In this document: positions 39,804 through 51,359 of the stretch, piece by piece | How positions within the stretch are numbered: position 1 is the first letter of the stretch | How the letters are laid out: the number at the start of each line of letters is the position of its first letter | Source of the DNA: Euglena gracilis | Taxonomy: Eukaryota > Euglenida > Euglenophyceae > Euglenales | Assembly: GCA_039621445.1 (NCBI GenBank) | Contig: CP154956.1 | Coordinates: forward strand, 54,540,251 to 54,604,250 | Reading direction: 5' to 3' | Length of the DNA stretch: 64,000 bases | The notes under the pieces: generated by a model | Databases searched by the model: none | Told to the model about the DNA's origin: nothing | Seen by the model: the letters and a program-made list of their open reading frames with translations, nothing else | Translations under genes and position numbers: made by a program

Positions 39804-41500
39804 GATGATATGATGGAAGGATGAGGGCGTGCCCGCTGGGGGGCAGGGGCCGGGATGATATGATGGATGGATGAGGGCGTGCCCGCTGGGGGGCAGTGGC
39901 CGGGATGATATGATGGATGGATGAGGGCGTGCCCGCTGGGGGGCAGAGGCCGGGATGATATGATGGAAGGATGAGGGCGTGCCCGCTGGGGGGCAGGGGC
40001 CGGGATGATATGATGGATGGATGAGGGCGTGCCCGCTGGGGGGCAGGGGCCGGGATGACATGATGGATGGATGAGGGCGTGCCCGCTGGGGGGCAGGGGC
40101 CGGGATGACATGATGGATGGATGAGGGCGTGCCCGCTGGGGGGCAGGGGCCGGGATGATATGATGGATGGATGAGGGCGTGCCCGATGGGGGGCAGGGAC
40201 CGGGATGACATGATGGATGGATGAGGGCGTGCCCGCTGGGGGGCAGGGGCCGGGATGACATGATGGATGGATGAGGGCGTGCCCGCGGGGGCGCAGGGGC
40301 CGGGATGACATGATGGATGGATGAGGGCGTGCCCGCTGGGGGGCAGGGGCCGGGATGATATGATGGATGGATGAGGGCGTGCCCGCTGGGGGGCAGAGGC
40401 CGGGATGATATGATGGAAGGATGAGGGCGTGCCCGCTGGGGGGCAGGGGCCGGGATGATATGATGGATGGATGAGGGCGTGCCCGCTGGGGGGCAGGGGC
40501 CGGGATGACATGATGGATGGATGAGGGCGTGCCCGCTGGGGGGCAGGGGCCGGGATGACATGATGGATGGATGAGGGCGTGCCCGCTGGGGGGCAGGGGC
40601 CGGGATGATATGATGGATGGATGAGGGCGTGCCCGCTGGGGGGCAGGGGCCGGGATATTATGATGGATGGATGAGGGCGTGCCCGCTGGGGGGCAGGGGC
40701 CGGGATGACATGATGGATGGATGAGGGCGTGCCCGCTGGGGGGCAGGGGCCGGGATGATATGATGGATGGATGAGGGCGTGCCCGCTGGGGGGCAGGGGC
40801 CGGGATGATATCATGGATGGATGAGGGCGTGCCCGCTGGGGGGAGGGGCCCGGGATGAGATGATGGATGGTTGAGGGGGGGGGTGCTGGGGGGCAGGGGC
40901 CGGGATGATATGATGGATGGATGAGGGCGTGCCCGCTGGGGGGCAGGGGCCGGGATGATATGATGGATGGATGAGGGCGTGCCCGCTGGGGGGCAGGGGC
41001 CGGGATGATATGATGGATGGATGAGGGCGTGCCCGCTGGGGGGCAGAGGCCGGGATGATATGATGGATGGATGAGGGCGTGCCCGCTGGGGGGCAGGGGC
41101 AGGGATGATATGATGGATGAATGAGGGCGTGCCCGCTGGGGGGCAGGGGCCGGGATGATATGATGGATGGATGAGGGCGTGCCCGCTGGGGGGCAGGGGC
41201 CGGGATGATATGATGGATGGATGAGGGCGTGCCCGATGGGGGGCAGGGACCGGGATGATGTGATGGATGGATGAGGGCGTGCCCGCTGGGGGGCAGGGGC
41301 CGGGATGATATGATGGATGGATGAGGGCGTGCCCGCTGGGGGGGCAGGGGCCGGGATGATATGATGGATGGATGAGGGCGTGCCCGCTGGGAGGCAGGGG
41401 CCGGGATGATATGATGGATGGATGAGGGCGTGCCCGCTGGGGGCAGGGTCCGGGATGATATGATGGATGGATGAGGGCGTGCCCACTGGGGGGGGGGGGG
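39804..41500 (+). repeat. 50-bp minisatellite, right block (about 34 units)
   Basis: Same unit as the left block; variants GATGACATG, GATGGAAGG and a degraded unit at 40845-40890. Originally continuous with it. Confidence 0.95.
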
Positions 41501-42444
41501 CAGAGGCTGTGTTGTGTGATGGGTTGTGTGGTGGGGGGGTCATCTGTGGGAGGCCACCTGTGGGGCGTGGGGGGCCACCTCATCCCAGGTTTGCCCGGTT
41601 AGCTATGCTTGAGGGCATGTTGCCACCTCTCCGCCGAAAATCAGTGAGGCTGGGCACCGCTACGGTCCCGGTGGAGAGGCCACCAGCCCAAGGGGCGCCC
41701 GCGTATGCGGTATAACGTGACCCCCCCCCAATATGTCACCCACCCCTAATTGTCGCCCCCCCCCCTTGGGGGGCGACAATTAGGGGTGGGGGTGCCCATG
41801 GACCCATGGACATGTAGGGTAAATTGAGTACCACCCCCCCCCCTTTATTGTCCCCCCCCCTTTATTGTCCCTGGGCCCCGGCCGACGGGGGGTTTTTTTG
41901 GCCCGGCCAATGAAATTCCTTTGGTACCCCTTTATTGTCCCCCCCCCTTTATTGTCCGGTCGGGCCTCCTGGGGGCAGGTCGGTGGGACAATAAAGGGGG
42001 GGGGTGGTACCCCCACCCCCAATTGTCACCCACCCCTAATTGTCGCCAGGGGGGGTCAAAACGCTCCCTGGGGGGTGCCATTTAGGGGGGGGGTCACGTT
42101 ATCAACCCCCTCCAACCGCTTACGCGGGCGGCTCAGGCACAAATGCCACCCCCCCCCCCCTCAAGTGGTTCAGGCACAAATGCCATACCCCTCTCAATCA
42201 CATATGCCAGCCCCCTCTCAGGCACAAATGCTGCCCCCCTTCTCAGGCGCAACCGCCACCAGTCGATGATGCGGCACCCGTGCCAATGGGTGCTGCATAT
42301 GCGGCACAACCTCAACAGGTATATCAAGTTCCAATGGAACAACCACACCCTCAGCAGGTACACCAAGTTCCAATGGAACAACAACAGTATGCGAGGCAGG
42401 GACAGGCACCTCCAATGGAGCAGGCGCATTACGCCATGCCATAG
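41467..42444 (+). pseudogene. Pro/Gln-rich gag-like fragment, copy 1 N-part
   Basis: Frames read GAPAYA, then after an insertion QPPPTAYAGG and VPMEQPHPQQVHQVPMEQQQ ending YAMP. Low complexity of retroelement gag type; no zinc knuckle. Broken by the 41711-42103 element and frameshifts. Confidence 0.5.
41711..42103. mobile_element. ATAACGTGAC-ended element with nested G/C-capped core
   Basis: ATAACGTGAC at the left, GTCACGTTAT at the right. Subterminal CACCCCTAATTGTCGCC words in both orientations; a TTTATTGTCCCC-capped unit (41843-42005) lies inside. Same outer sequences at 31129-31275. Confidence 0.65.
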
Positions 42445-42671
42445 AGCATTGTTCCTGCCGTTTTTCCAAGGCGGCAGAATCAATGAACAGGGCATGGCCC
42501 CACCCCCCCCCCTCCTCCTTCAACCACAAGATGGCACAAAGGCACAACGCCCAACGCCGCAGACGGCTGCTGAGGTTCCGCCATCGGAATCCTCAACCCA
42601 GCCGCAACCGGCAACATCAGTCACAGCCACCCCTCTCCTTACCTGCAGTGCCAACGGCACCAACCCCGACA

Positions 42672-43538
42672 CAGGGTTGGGCAATTAACCGTTACTTTTG
42701 GGGTCAAGCGATTAACCATGGTTAATTGGGGGTCAACAAGCGATTAACCAATTTTCGATTAACTGTGCCTTTCCCTCGATTAATTTCGATTAACCGCCAC
42801 AAAAAAATTCAAAGTGTCCCTACCCTTGAGTAGCGTTGTACACCTTGCCAAATTGGCGCCTGGAAACATCATCCCCAAACCAGAGCTTAGACTCTCATTC
42901 ATTGGATGGATCATGAGCCAAACAAACCAAAAAAAAAAAGAAAACCACACGGATCTCCGTTGCCTGTCTAATGGGTCAGATAGCCAAGTTGGCGTAAATT
43001 CATTTGCACAAACATGAGCGCATCAACGGAGCAATCACTATGGCGATTGCGCAAATCACTGGGGTCACAGCTTCTTTTATCTGATGACAATTACCACCCC
43101 TCCTCCGAAGGGTAATGTTGGGTTTTGCAGTTGAAAAGTGCCTCTTTTCCAAAAGGGAACTTCAATTACCACACACAACGGGGGCCATCCCACCCAGTGT
43201 CTACCAGCAACCCCCCATATAAGATCCCCCCTCGGGAGCCAAAATCCTAGGGGGGGGGGCCTAGGCCCCCCGGGCCCGGCCAAAGGGCCGGCCTTTGGCC
43301 GGCCAGGGGGGGGGGGTCTTAAATGGGGGGGGCATGGTAAGTCCCCAAAGGGTAGAGAAACGTTCCCAAACCCAAGACATGTTTGATTGCTGCCAAAAAA
43401 AAGGTCGATTAACTGGGGGGGCCACAAGCGATTAACCGTTTTTCGATTAACCATGGTTAATTGTCCCCCCCACAAACGATCGATTAACTGGGGGGGTCAC
43501 AAGCGATTAACCGTTTTTTGATTAACCATCCAACCCTG
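42672..43538. mobile_element. 867-bp hAT-like element in gag copy 1
   Basis: Ends CAGGGTTGGGCAATTAACC and (complement) CAGGGTTGGATGGTTAATC; CCCGACA flanks it on both sides (42665-42671, 43539-43545), present once in copy 2. Contains repeated GATTAACCNTTTTTCGATTA and ACCATGGTTAATTG words, and a nested TATAAGACCCCCC-type unit at 43.2-43.34 kb. Confidence 0.85.
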
Positions 43539-43935
43539 CCCGACAGAACCTGTCGCATCACCGACAATACCGACAGGTGTTTTAGGTGGTGTGTTACAGG
43601 GTCTGACCGCGGCGATGTCCGCAATATCGGCAGTGCTGACCCCTTGCGGCTCACCTGCCGCATCCCCACCAGAAACCCAATGAGGTACTGCTGCAGATAG
43701 CAGCTCAACAGCCGTACAGGCTGCGGTCACAACTCCAATGGAGTTGGATGTCCCAGCAGCTAAACCAGCTGCACCAACACCGCCAACGGCGGAAATGCAA
43801 CCACCTCCTGCCAAACCGGCAGCTTCGGCACCGCCAACGGCGGAAAGACCACTGCCTCCGGCAGATCCTAGGGAAGAACGCCGATATGGCAAGAACAGAA
43901 AGCCCAAGGCCAAAGCCCCAGCCGAAGGCTGCAAG

Positions 43936-44361
43936 CATAGCTGGCGTTTTTTTTTGTTTTTTTTTAAAAAAAACGTTTTTTTGTTTTTTATTAAAAAAAA
44001 CTGGCAAAAAAAACGGCAAAAAAAAACAAAGGGGAAAATAATGGTCCAAATTTTGCCTTTGATCGCAAGGGTGAACCAATCTTAGCTTAAATGACTTGAA
44101 AACCAATACTTTTGGAGGTCTGCAACAAGAATGGTCAAAATAGGACATTTTTCTGCCATTTTGGGATGTTTCAACTTGAAACATCCCAAATTTGGTGTCT
44201 TTCTCTGCCTGAGGATGGGCAAAAAAAAGCTAAAATTAAAGGCAAAAAAATTTTTTGCCCTGGACCCTCAATGGCGTTTTTTTTGTTTTTTTTAAAAAAA
44301 TATGTTTTTTTTAAAAAAACGTGTTTTTTTTACTTCGTTTTAAACGAAGTGCCATAGCTAT
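43936..44361. mobile_element. 426-bp Mutator-like element in gag copy 1
   Basis: GGCTGCAAG duplicated (9 bp) at 43927-43935 and 44362-44370, single in copy 2. Short ends CATAGCT. Interior has TTTTTTTAAAAAAA palindromes on both sides and CATCCCAAATTTGG. Confidence 0.8.
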
Positions 44362-44449
44362 GGCTGCAAGCCCGCTGAAAGGCGGTGGGATGATGAGCCA
44401 CCACCTCCTGGTGGAGATGGCCCTGGCGCAGGCCATAGGCCAACGATAA

Positions 44450-45420
44450 ACAACAAGGTAGACAACAACACGGTAGACAACAGGGTAGACGGGTCGTTTT
44501 TAAACAAGTCGCTTTTCAACATCGTTTTTTCGCAATCCGACAAAATGAAAACCGCCGAGCCGACATTCCCGACAACGAACCGACAGCGACTGCTGAAAAC
44601 CAACTATAGCACCTTTTTTTCCTTTTCCTGCCCTGATGAGAAAAGAAAACAATCTTGTTATGCCAAAGTAATTTTTTTCCTTCACCCGAAACAGCTACGA
44701 AGCAACACCCTGTCGACTGCTCCCTACAACGCGGAGCTCAGACCCCATACTGTTACGACAGTTGAAAGGGACAGTTGAACAGGGAGAAAAAATACCAAAG
44801 GTTGACATTTTTTCCAGAAAGACTTTCCAACAAGAATGTGCCAAATACTTGCTGCAACCTGTCGCCCAAAATTGGGAACCACCTGTGGCCAAAAATTGGC
44901 AAGCACGTCTGCCCAAAACTGCCCAAAACTGGACACTTTCTGTGGCACAAAACTGGCCACCATCTGTGGCACAAAACTGGCCACCATCTGTGACACAAAA
45001 CCAGCCACCATCTGACACAAAACTGGTGGCCCATCTTCTGAAGGCTTTTGCATCAGTTTTTGTGCAAATCATGTCCTCAGAATGCTTTTCTGGGCATCAG
45101 TTTTTCATTTGTAAAGTCAGCCCTGGGGCATTTTTGTTTGTTATCATTTGAAATTTGTTGAGTTCTGGGGCAAAATCTGGGTGCATCATGGCCAAGGCCT
45201 GGGGCCCTGGGGCCACATCCTGAGAAAGAATTTCTGGTTCCTAAATTTGCTGCCCAAAAAGCTGTCCTAGGTGCTGATCCACTGCCAGTTGTCTGAGACT
45301 TTTGTGCAGACTGCGTCTGCAGAATGTTTTTCTGGGATTTGTGCTGGGACTCAAAAAACTTTCATGTGCCAGTGTCCAATGAAAGTGTCAGCCCTGGGGC
45401 ATTTTGAACCATTTTGACTT
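44450..45420. repeat. Unassigned; 24-bp tandem units
   Basis: 44.94-45.02 kb has about four units of CTGTGGCACAAAACTGGCCA plus CCAT. 45.05-45.42 kb repeats CAGTTTTT..CAGCCCTGGGGCATTT. No domain recognised. Confidence 0.6.
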
Positions 45421-45424
45421 TAGG

Positions 45425-45659
45425 GGGTGGTTCGGGACGCGGGGGGGGGGGGGGGGCGGGGGGGAGGTGGGGGGGGGAACCGTGGCCCAACCACCCCCAC
45501 ACGTTTTCTTTGGCGTCACCTAAATTTGTATGTAATTTTCCTTTTGTCGACCAAAAAGCGTGCCCGGCCAAAATCCGGGACGCGGGGGGGACGCGGGGGG
45601 GGACGCGGGGGGGGACGCGGGGGGGGGGGGACGCGGGGGGACGCGGGGGGAACACCACC
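45425..45659. mobile_element. GGGACGCGG-capped short element
   Basis: GGGGTGGTTCGGGACGCGG start, GGGGACGCGGGGGGAACACC end, TTAG on both flanks; core as in the 34.48-kb copy. Confidence 0.8.
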
Positions 45660-45794
45660 TTAGTTTTGCTGAGCCCTGGGGTCCATTTTGCAGATTCCAT
45701 GACAAAAGTGCTAAGCCCTGGGGCTATGGCAATTGTAATGTCTACATTGTTCGCTATGTTACAATGCAGAATTAACGTCCAAATAAAGCTATCA

Positions 45795-47100
45795 GCCAGC
45801 TCCGGGAGGCCAAAAAACATTGTTTTGGTCCAAAAAATTTTTCGATTTTTTTCGACTTTTTCTACCCGGTTGACCCAAAGTCAATGGGTCGGCGGTCCAA
45901 AACGGGGCGTTGGCGGGTCGAAAAACGCTCGTTTTCGGCTCAAAAACAGTTTTTCTGGGTCCGGGAGGCCAAAAAACATCGTTTCGGGCAAAAAAAATTC
46001 AATTTTTTCCCACTTTTTCGACCTGGTTTTGACCCAAAGTCAATGGGTCGGCGGCCCAAAACGGGGCGCTGGCGGGTCGAAAAACGTTCGTTTTCGGCTC
46101 AAAAAAATTTTTCCCGGGTCCGGGAGGCCAAAAAACATCGGTTCGGGCAAAAAAAGTCATGGTCCATGGTGGGGGGCACCCCATGGGGGGGGGTACATTA
46201 TGGGGGGGGGTACAATATGGGGGGGGGGCATGGTAAGTCGAACAGAGGGAAAAGTGTGCAAAATGGCCTGAAACGGCCCAAATTTGCCAAAAAAAACGCC
46301 CGTATCTCGGGGGGGGGGGGGTGGGGGGGGGGGGGGGGGGTACAATATTGGGGGTGGGCATGGGTAATTCGAACAGATGGAAAGTGTGAACTGGCCTTGA
46401 AACGGCCCAAATTGCCAAAAAAAAAAACGCACCGGTATCTCGGTCTGGGCGGGGAGTTGCGGGGAAACCAAAATTCCCATGAGATATGCGTTCCAAGGGC
46501 TTCAATTTAGGTCTGTGGACATTTCCTTTGATTTTGCATCATTTTCGAGAAATTTTGAAAACATCGGTTTTTTGACCCCCCCGAAAACGGCTTAAGTCGG
46601 ACAGAGGGAAAAGTGTACAAAACGGCCATCTGCGTGTGTCTCGGGCTAGGCGGGGAGTTGCGGGGAAATCAAAATACCGGTGGATGGGGCGTTCCAAGGT
46701 CTTCAAATTAGGTCTCCGGACATTTCCTTTGATTTGGCTTCATTTTGGAGATATTTTGAAAATTGACATTTTTTTTGGCCGAAATGGCAGAGTCCAAAGG
46801 GGGGGGGGCTTATCCAGGGGGGGGGGCTTATCCAGGGGGGCGGGCCGATCCTACCCAGTTTGGACCCCTTCGCGCGTGAATAACTCGGGCCTGGCGGGGA
46901 GTTGGGGGTCAAACCCAGGTGATTCAGAAACTAGAAATCCAGTCGCTCGCGACTGGGAAAAAAATCCGGGAACCGGGCCGGGATCATGGTGATAATCCGT
47001 CGGTTCCCGAGGTGGCCCCGACCCGGGGGGGGAGGGGGGGTTTCGCCAGTGGTAAGCTTCGCTCTTACCCATAAAGGGATAAGAGCTCAGAGATAAGAGC
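45795..47100 (-). repeat. Composite dispersed repeat, copy 2 (inverted to 13.9-14.9 kb)
   Basis: Two to three about 150-bp units with GGGTCGAAAAACG and CCGGGAGGCCAAAAAACAT, word-capped inserts (TACATTATGGGGGG, 46190-46235; 46310-46350), then GTCTCCGGACATTTCC, CAGTCGCTCGCGACTGGG and GGTAAGCTTCGCTCTTACCC. Confidence 0.65.
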
Positions 47101-47239
47101 CCCCCCTGGCCGGCCGAAGGCCGGCCCTTTGGCCGTGACCGACCCCCCCATATAAGACCCCCCCAAACCCCCCCCCCAAGAATTTTGGCTCCCGAGGGGG
47201 GGTCTTACATGGGGGGGGGGGCATGGTATTGCCCGTGGT

Positions 47240-48102
47240 AAAAGATGTGCGGATTGCTGCAGAACATATTCTCCGCCAATTTGGCGATATTTTCAGGTAC
47301 CCTCACCGCACCTCAAAGAGTCCCCCCCCCCTCAAAGTAGCCAAATTTTTGGCAAATTTTGGTTTAACGTTTTAGTTACCCCCAAATTTTGGTCAAAGGC
47401 GCCGAAGGCCAAAATTCGACCCCTCCCAGAGTGGCCATTTTGGCCACATCGCCTAGAGGGTGGCCACTTTGAGGGGGGGTGAGGGTAATGGGTAAATCTC
47501 CCACTCCGGGCCTTTTGGGCCTATACTGCGAATGCAGTCAAATAACTGCCGAAGCAGGTCTTTACCTGTATTGTATCGGTCTTCCCGACCACAATCCAAG
47601 TAAGGTTAACCACAAGAGTTCAGGAACCGTCCGATATTTTGGGTGGGGTATCCCGCCCAGAACCAAGCGTGCCAGAATCCCGGCAGATTGTCCAATATCG
47701 GACCGAGGATGGCATTGCCCTCAAAGGCATATAAAGTTCCATCATGGTGGAACTCACAATTACGCTCCATATGAGCTGTCTGGTCATAGTCACGACGGGG
47801 GAGGCGACCAGGATTGGAAGGTTAAGTTCATTTTGGAACTTCCGCATGGCCTCGAATGCGAGGTCTCTGGATGTGCTCGAATAGAGCTTCCATGTCGTCT
47901 TCATAGACGTTCCGGTATTGGCCTTTCTGGCCTCTGCCTGCAGTAGGTGCTCGTTTGGGAGCACTTTTGGCTTTACCGTTGCCCGATCGGGCTTCCCATC
48001 GGACAATCTCTTCTCTAGCTTGTTTCCAAGCATGAGGACTGAGATTGGATGCAAAACGGGGGCCCAAAAGTGCAGGATTCATATCGCTTGTTCGTCCAAA
48101 GG
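47240..48102 (-). pseudogene. Gag-like polyprotein on minus strand, C-part
   Basis: Frames read SDMNPALLGPRFASNLSPHA, WKQAREEIVRWEARSGNGKA and YEDDMEALFEHIQRPRIRG, then LPILVASPVVTMTRQLIW in another frame. A CTCAAAGTGGCC-word element (about 47297-47490) interrupts the far end. Probably continuous with 49.7-51.15 kb before the 48.1-49.7 kb insertion. Confidence 0.55.
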
Positions 48103-49690
48103 GGTTGAGCCCCCGCGTCCCCCCCGCGTCCCCACCAAGTGGAGTGCTTGGAGTGCTTTTTTTGCACAGGCTTTTTTGCAATGTCGCGGCATGCTCGCTC
48201 TGAAGAAACGAAGAAACGGAAGAGGGAGAAGGAAAAGGAACGCCGAAAAAACAAGTGTGAAAGCACAGAAGAGCATCTTGAATGTTTGTATTCCATCCTG
48301 GAGAAGGTATGTACACCCCTCTTCAAGAGAAATAATTGGTTGTTGGTATGCTTAGGTAGAAGATGGGAAGCCAGATTTTGCAAAGATTGCCAAAGCTTTG
48401 ATGAATGAGTTTGATTTGCAATGTAGTGCTGACTTCATGCGAAGTGTCATCAAGACAAAATGGGAACAATGGACGGGTTTTGGTGCCATGAGAAGGGCCG
48501 TCCGTGATGATAATTTTTGAGGATTTTTAGGCCATGAGGTTGGCCTTGCAGATGGGGCCTATGGCGGAAATTACCGGTTCATTGCACCATTTCAAAAACC
48601 CCCAAATAAGCCCCTGCCCGCTCGAAAACAATGCTACAACCAACTTCACTCTTTTTTCGTGCCCGGATTGTACAGCCCAGTTTGTGTGTGGAGGTGAACT
48701 GTTTCTGATGGATGACCTTTGTATTTTGAACAAGCTGGGCTGACTGAGAACATGTGTTTTCCAGGTTGTGGCCATTCAACATTGTTCGTGATGTGTGGAG
48801 GGGAAAGGGGACTGATGGTGCTTTTGATTTGCAAAGGCGCCTTCATGTCCTTTTCCATTTTGTCAACTTTGCCCTCAAGCGGCGTTTGTTGTACGAGCCC
48901 CCTGGCGTATGGCCCATCCTCCCACCTGGGAATTCTGACCCCCCACAGATCATAGTGTATCCCAAAGAGCCATGTGCCAATTTTTGAGTGGGTTGGAGAT
49001 TGCCGTTCAAAGGTTGTCAAAAACAGCATTTCTTCAAGATTTTTCTTTCTCTCGGATAGTCATTGGAAGTGCATGGCATCTCTTGATTTGGACCTCTCTG
49101 AATCTGAGCAAGAGGAGGAGGGGTCCACCCAACAACCCAGCTCCAGCAGCCAGTGTGTATGGGAGGCTACAGTGGGGGAGGTGGGGAGGTCCCCCCCAAG
49201 TTTCGGGGGTGTATTTTTTGGGGGGGGTAAAATGGCGTGGCGAGGGGGTCGTTGGGGGTGAGGGGGTGTGCTGACCCCCCCTTTGGGGATCATTCTGAAA
49301 TTTTACACTCAACGGCAAGAAGTTCTGGCAACCGGAAACTGGAGGTGGGAAGGGTTCCCCCCAGTTTTGGAAGCCCCCCCCCCCCCCCGAGATCGCCATA
49401 CAGGCCTGCCAACAGCTCTCGGACTCCCACTGTCTGGCAACCAACCATGATAAGGGAGCAAATATCTCACCATGCCTTAGATATGGGCATCTCACCGTCT
49501 GAATTTCGCCTTTTGCTGTCTTCTGATGAATAATACAACACAAAAAACGCTTCTGTGGATGTTTGCTTTGCCTTGAGTCTTCAGTGCGACTTTTGAGACA
49601 GAAAGGTTTGCTATATCATGGTGCCCAAAATGGTGGTGCCCCCGCGTCCCCCCCGCGTCCCCCCCCCGCGTCCCCCCCGCGTCCCCAAAA
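48103..49690 (+). mobile_element. Coding member of the GGGACGCGG-capped family
   Basis: CCCCGCGTCCCC arrays cap both ends in the same orientation (48110-48136, 49638-49686), as in the 200-bp relatives, but here 1.5 kb with a spliced gene separates them. It interrupts the minus-strand gag-like sequence. Internal relatives: 3.90-4.18, 4.49-4.56, 58.4-58.6 and 59.46-59.66 kb. Confidence 0.65.
48181..49155 (+). CDS. Element-encoded protein, SANT/Myb-like N-terminus, spliced
   Basis: Exon 1 (48181-48306) encodes a basic start, MSRHARSEETKKRKREKEKE, then EHLECLYSILEK. A 49-bp intron with GTATGT/TTAG follows. Exon 2 (48356 on) encodes KPDFAKIAKALMNEFDLQC and FMRSVIKTKWEQW, a helix pattern close to SANT/Myb-like DNA-binding domains; its frame reaches a stop at 48518-48520 unless spliced at about 48504. 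Further coding-like segments follow: GAYGGNYRFIAPFQKPPNKP (48556 on), then after a GTGAAC..TTTCCAG intron WPFNIVRDVWRGKGTDG and VYPKEPCANF (48765-48985), and an acidic tail SESEQEEEGSTQQPSSSS (49100-49153). Diverged copies preserve WPFGIVNQFWRGKGVDG at 58.5 kb, the basic start at 59.54 kb and the acidic tail at 4.13 kb, supporting real coding. Whether it is one protein or two is unresolved. No catalytic transposase motif seen. Confidence 0.6.
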
Positions 49691-49699
49691 TCCCCCAAG

Positions 49700-51147
49700 C
49701 AATTCCTATGGGGCATAAGCCAGTTTGGCTGCTGGGTATGCTGCAGGTAGATCCTGCATATCCGCCAATAGCGGTGGGTTATTGTCAAGGAGGGGTTCGC
49801 CTCTAGGCGGATCGATGTAGGTGGGGTTGCGTACACGCTCGCGAGTATCGTCGAGAATTTTCTGTACTCGTGCACGCTCCGCAGCTTCATGCTCGATTTC
49901 TTCCCTATGGGCTCTTTGGCTTGCTCGAGTTGTTGCTGAGTGGGTTCGGGAACAGGCAGTACCTCGGTTGCGGCCTGTTGGTCTGGAGGTACTGGTGTCT
50001 CCTGAGGTGGTGCCCTTGATGCTGTTGCAGGCTGTGGCGCCGTTGGCACTTGTTACAGGCTGTGGCGCGGTTGGCGCCGCTGTAGCTGCCGGCGCTGCTG
50101 CTTTTGCTGGCACCGGTCTGGGGGGTTGCGCCATTGGCGCTGGCTTGGCCGGCACGGCAATCGGTACGGGCACGGGAGGGGGTGCGGCCTGTTGGCCACC
50201 CGATGCCCGACGTTGCTGTGCAGGGGTACCTGTCTGGCTGGGGCTGGGGCTGTTGGTTTTGGTCTCCCCATTGGGGATGAAGATTCTGGTCTACCCCGTT
50301 TCCCTAGGTCTGCCGGCCTGTATGGCTGTGACGCATATCTGCGTTCTGCAGACTGTGGGCCCTGGAGCTATTCCAGGGATTGGTTGTACTGGATGGCTTG
50401 CTGAGGTGATGGGAAGCGGGGTTCTGGAAGGGGTTCATGTAACGTTGGTGCATCCTCTTCCACAGCCATACGGCCTTTGGCCCCGGCCTGCTCCGCATCA
50501 TCAGCCCAGGATCCAGGCTCCTGAGCCACCGGCTGATCCCGTTGTACGGGCAGCTGTCTTCCAGCTTCCAGATGGGCTGGAAATGGGAATGGTGGTAGTG
50601 CCGTTGACGGTTGTGTCATTGGCTGATACGCATATTGCGTTGGGGGTTCCCGATATTCGGGTGGTGGTGGTCTTGGCATACGAGGAGGGGACTGGGTATC
50701 GCGAAAAATTCGCGATGGCTGCACCATTGGTGCTGGGATATCTCCCGCCTTGCTCTCCGCCACTGGGGGGCTATGCTCTCACATGTATTTGGTGAATGCA
50801 CCTGTGTGATGCCGGATCCGCAGCATCGGGGGTACCTGGATACCCAGTGTACGCATGCTGACGTCATAGGGATATTCCCCAGGCATGAAGTACACCTTTC
50901 CTGTCATCAGAGTTTGGCCACAAGCGCACCATTATGCAATAGGCCTATTGTCCAGGCCCAAAATCTGACGACAGTGGGTATCCCACATCACTTGTAAGGA
51001 GGGGTCTGCTCTTTCGAGTGCGCTAACGTGCAGAGCAGTCCGCAGAGTTTTCTCTGCGAGATTGACCAATTCTGCGGTGAATGCGGGGTATGGCACTGTT
51101 GGTGCTGCCTGGGGCGTCTCATGCGCCTCAGGGATCGCATAAGCGGA
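49700..51147 (-). pseudogene. Gag-like polyprotein on minus strand, N-part
   Basis: Minus frames give AYAIPEAHETPQAAPTVPYP and NLAEKTLRTALHVSALERAD (51.12-50.93 kb), a Pro/Gln-rich middle PRPPPPEYREPPTQYAYQPM (50.76-50.37 kb), then AKPAPMAQPPRPVPAKAAAP and EIEHEAAERARVQKILDDTR (50.17-49.71 kb). Several frameshifts. A plus-strand frame at 49821-50795 is its shadow. Confidence 0.6.
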
Positions 51148-51359
51148 TACCACTACCCCCCCCTTATTTGAGCACACCTACGACCTAAAAGACCCCCCAA
51201 ATGCTCAATTAAGGGGGGGGGTCAAATAAGGGGGGGTCAAAAATTTGGCTTTGAGAGAGGTCAAAAAAATTTTCGGCACCTTCGGCGCCTTAAAATTTTT
51301 TTCCCCGGACCCAAATGCTCAATTAAGGGGGGGTCAAATAAGGGGGGGGTAGTGGTACC
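51148..51359. mobile_element. G/C-capped element, word CCCTTATTTGA
   Basis: Near-perfect inverted ends TACCACTACCCCCCCC then TTATTTGA. Internal AATGCTCAATTAAGGGGG twice and CTTCGGCGCCTTAAAA. It truncates the gag-like frame to its left. Confidence 0.7.

Larger units (their letters stand above)
42525..44449 (+). pseudogene. Gag-like polyprotein, copy 1, with two insertions
   Basis: 42525-42671, 43539-43935 and 44371-44449 together match 61.96-62.56 kb almost base for base. The protein frame reads MELDVPAAKPAAPTPP, then EERRYGKNRKPKAKAPAEGC, an Ala/Pro-rich and then basic region typical of a retroelement capsid or linker. Sequence beyond 44450 no longer matches copy 2. Confidence 0.75.

Noticed and set aside
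38318-41500. CRISPR-like regular array
   Set aside because: Units are contiguous without unique spacers, in a clearly eukaryotic context.
38206-41583. Minus-strand frames of up to 605 codons rich in Pro/His/Ser
   Set aside because: Translation of the 50-bp minisatellite; three 50-bp units cycle through all frames without stops.
49821-50795. Plus-strand frame of 324 codons
   Set aside because: Shadow of the minus-strand Pro/Gln-rich gag-like reading; Val/Gly/Leu-rich with no domain.
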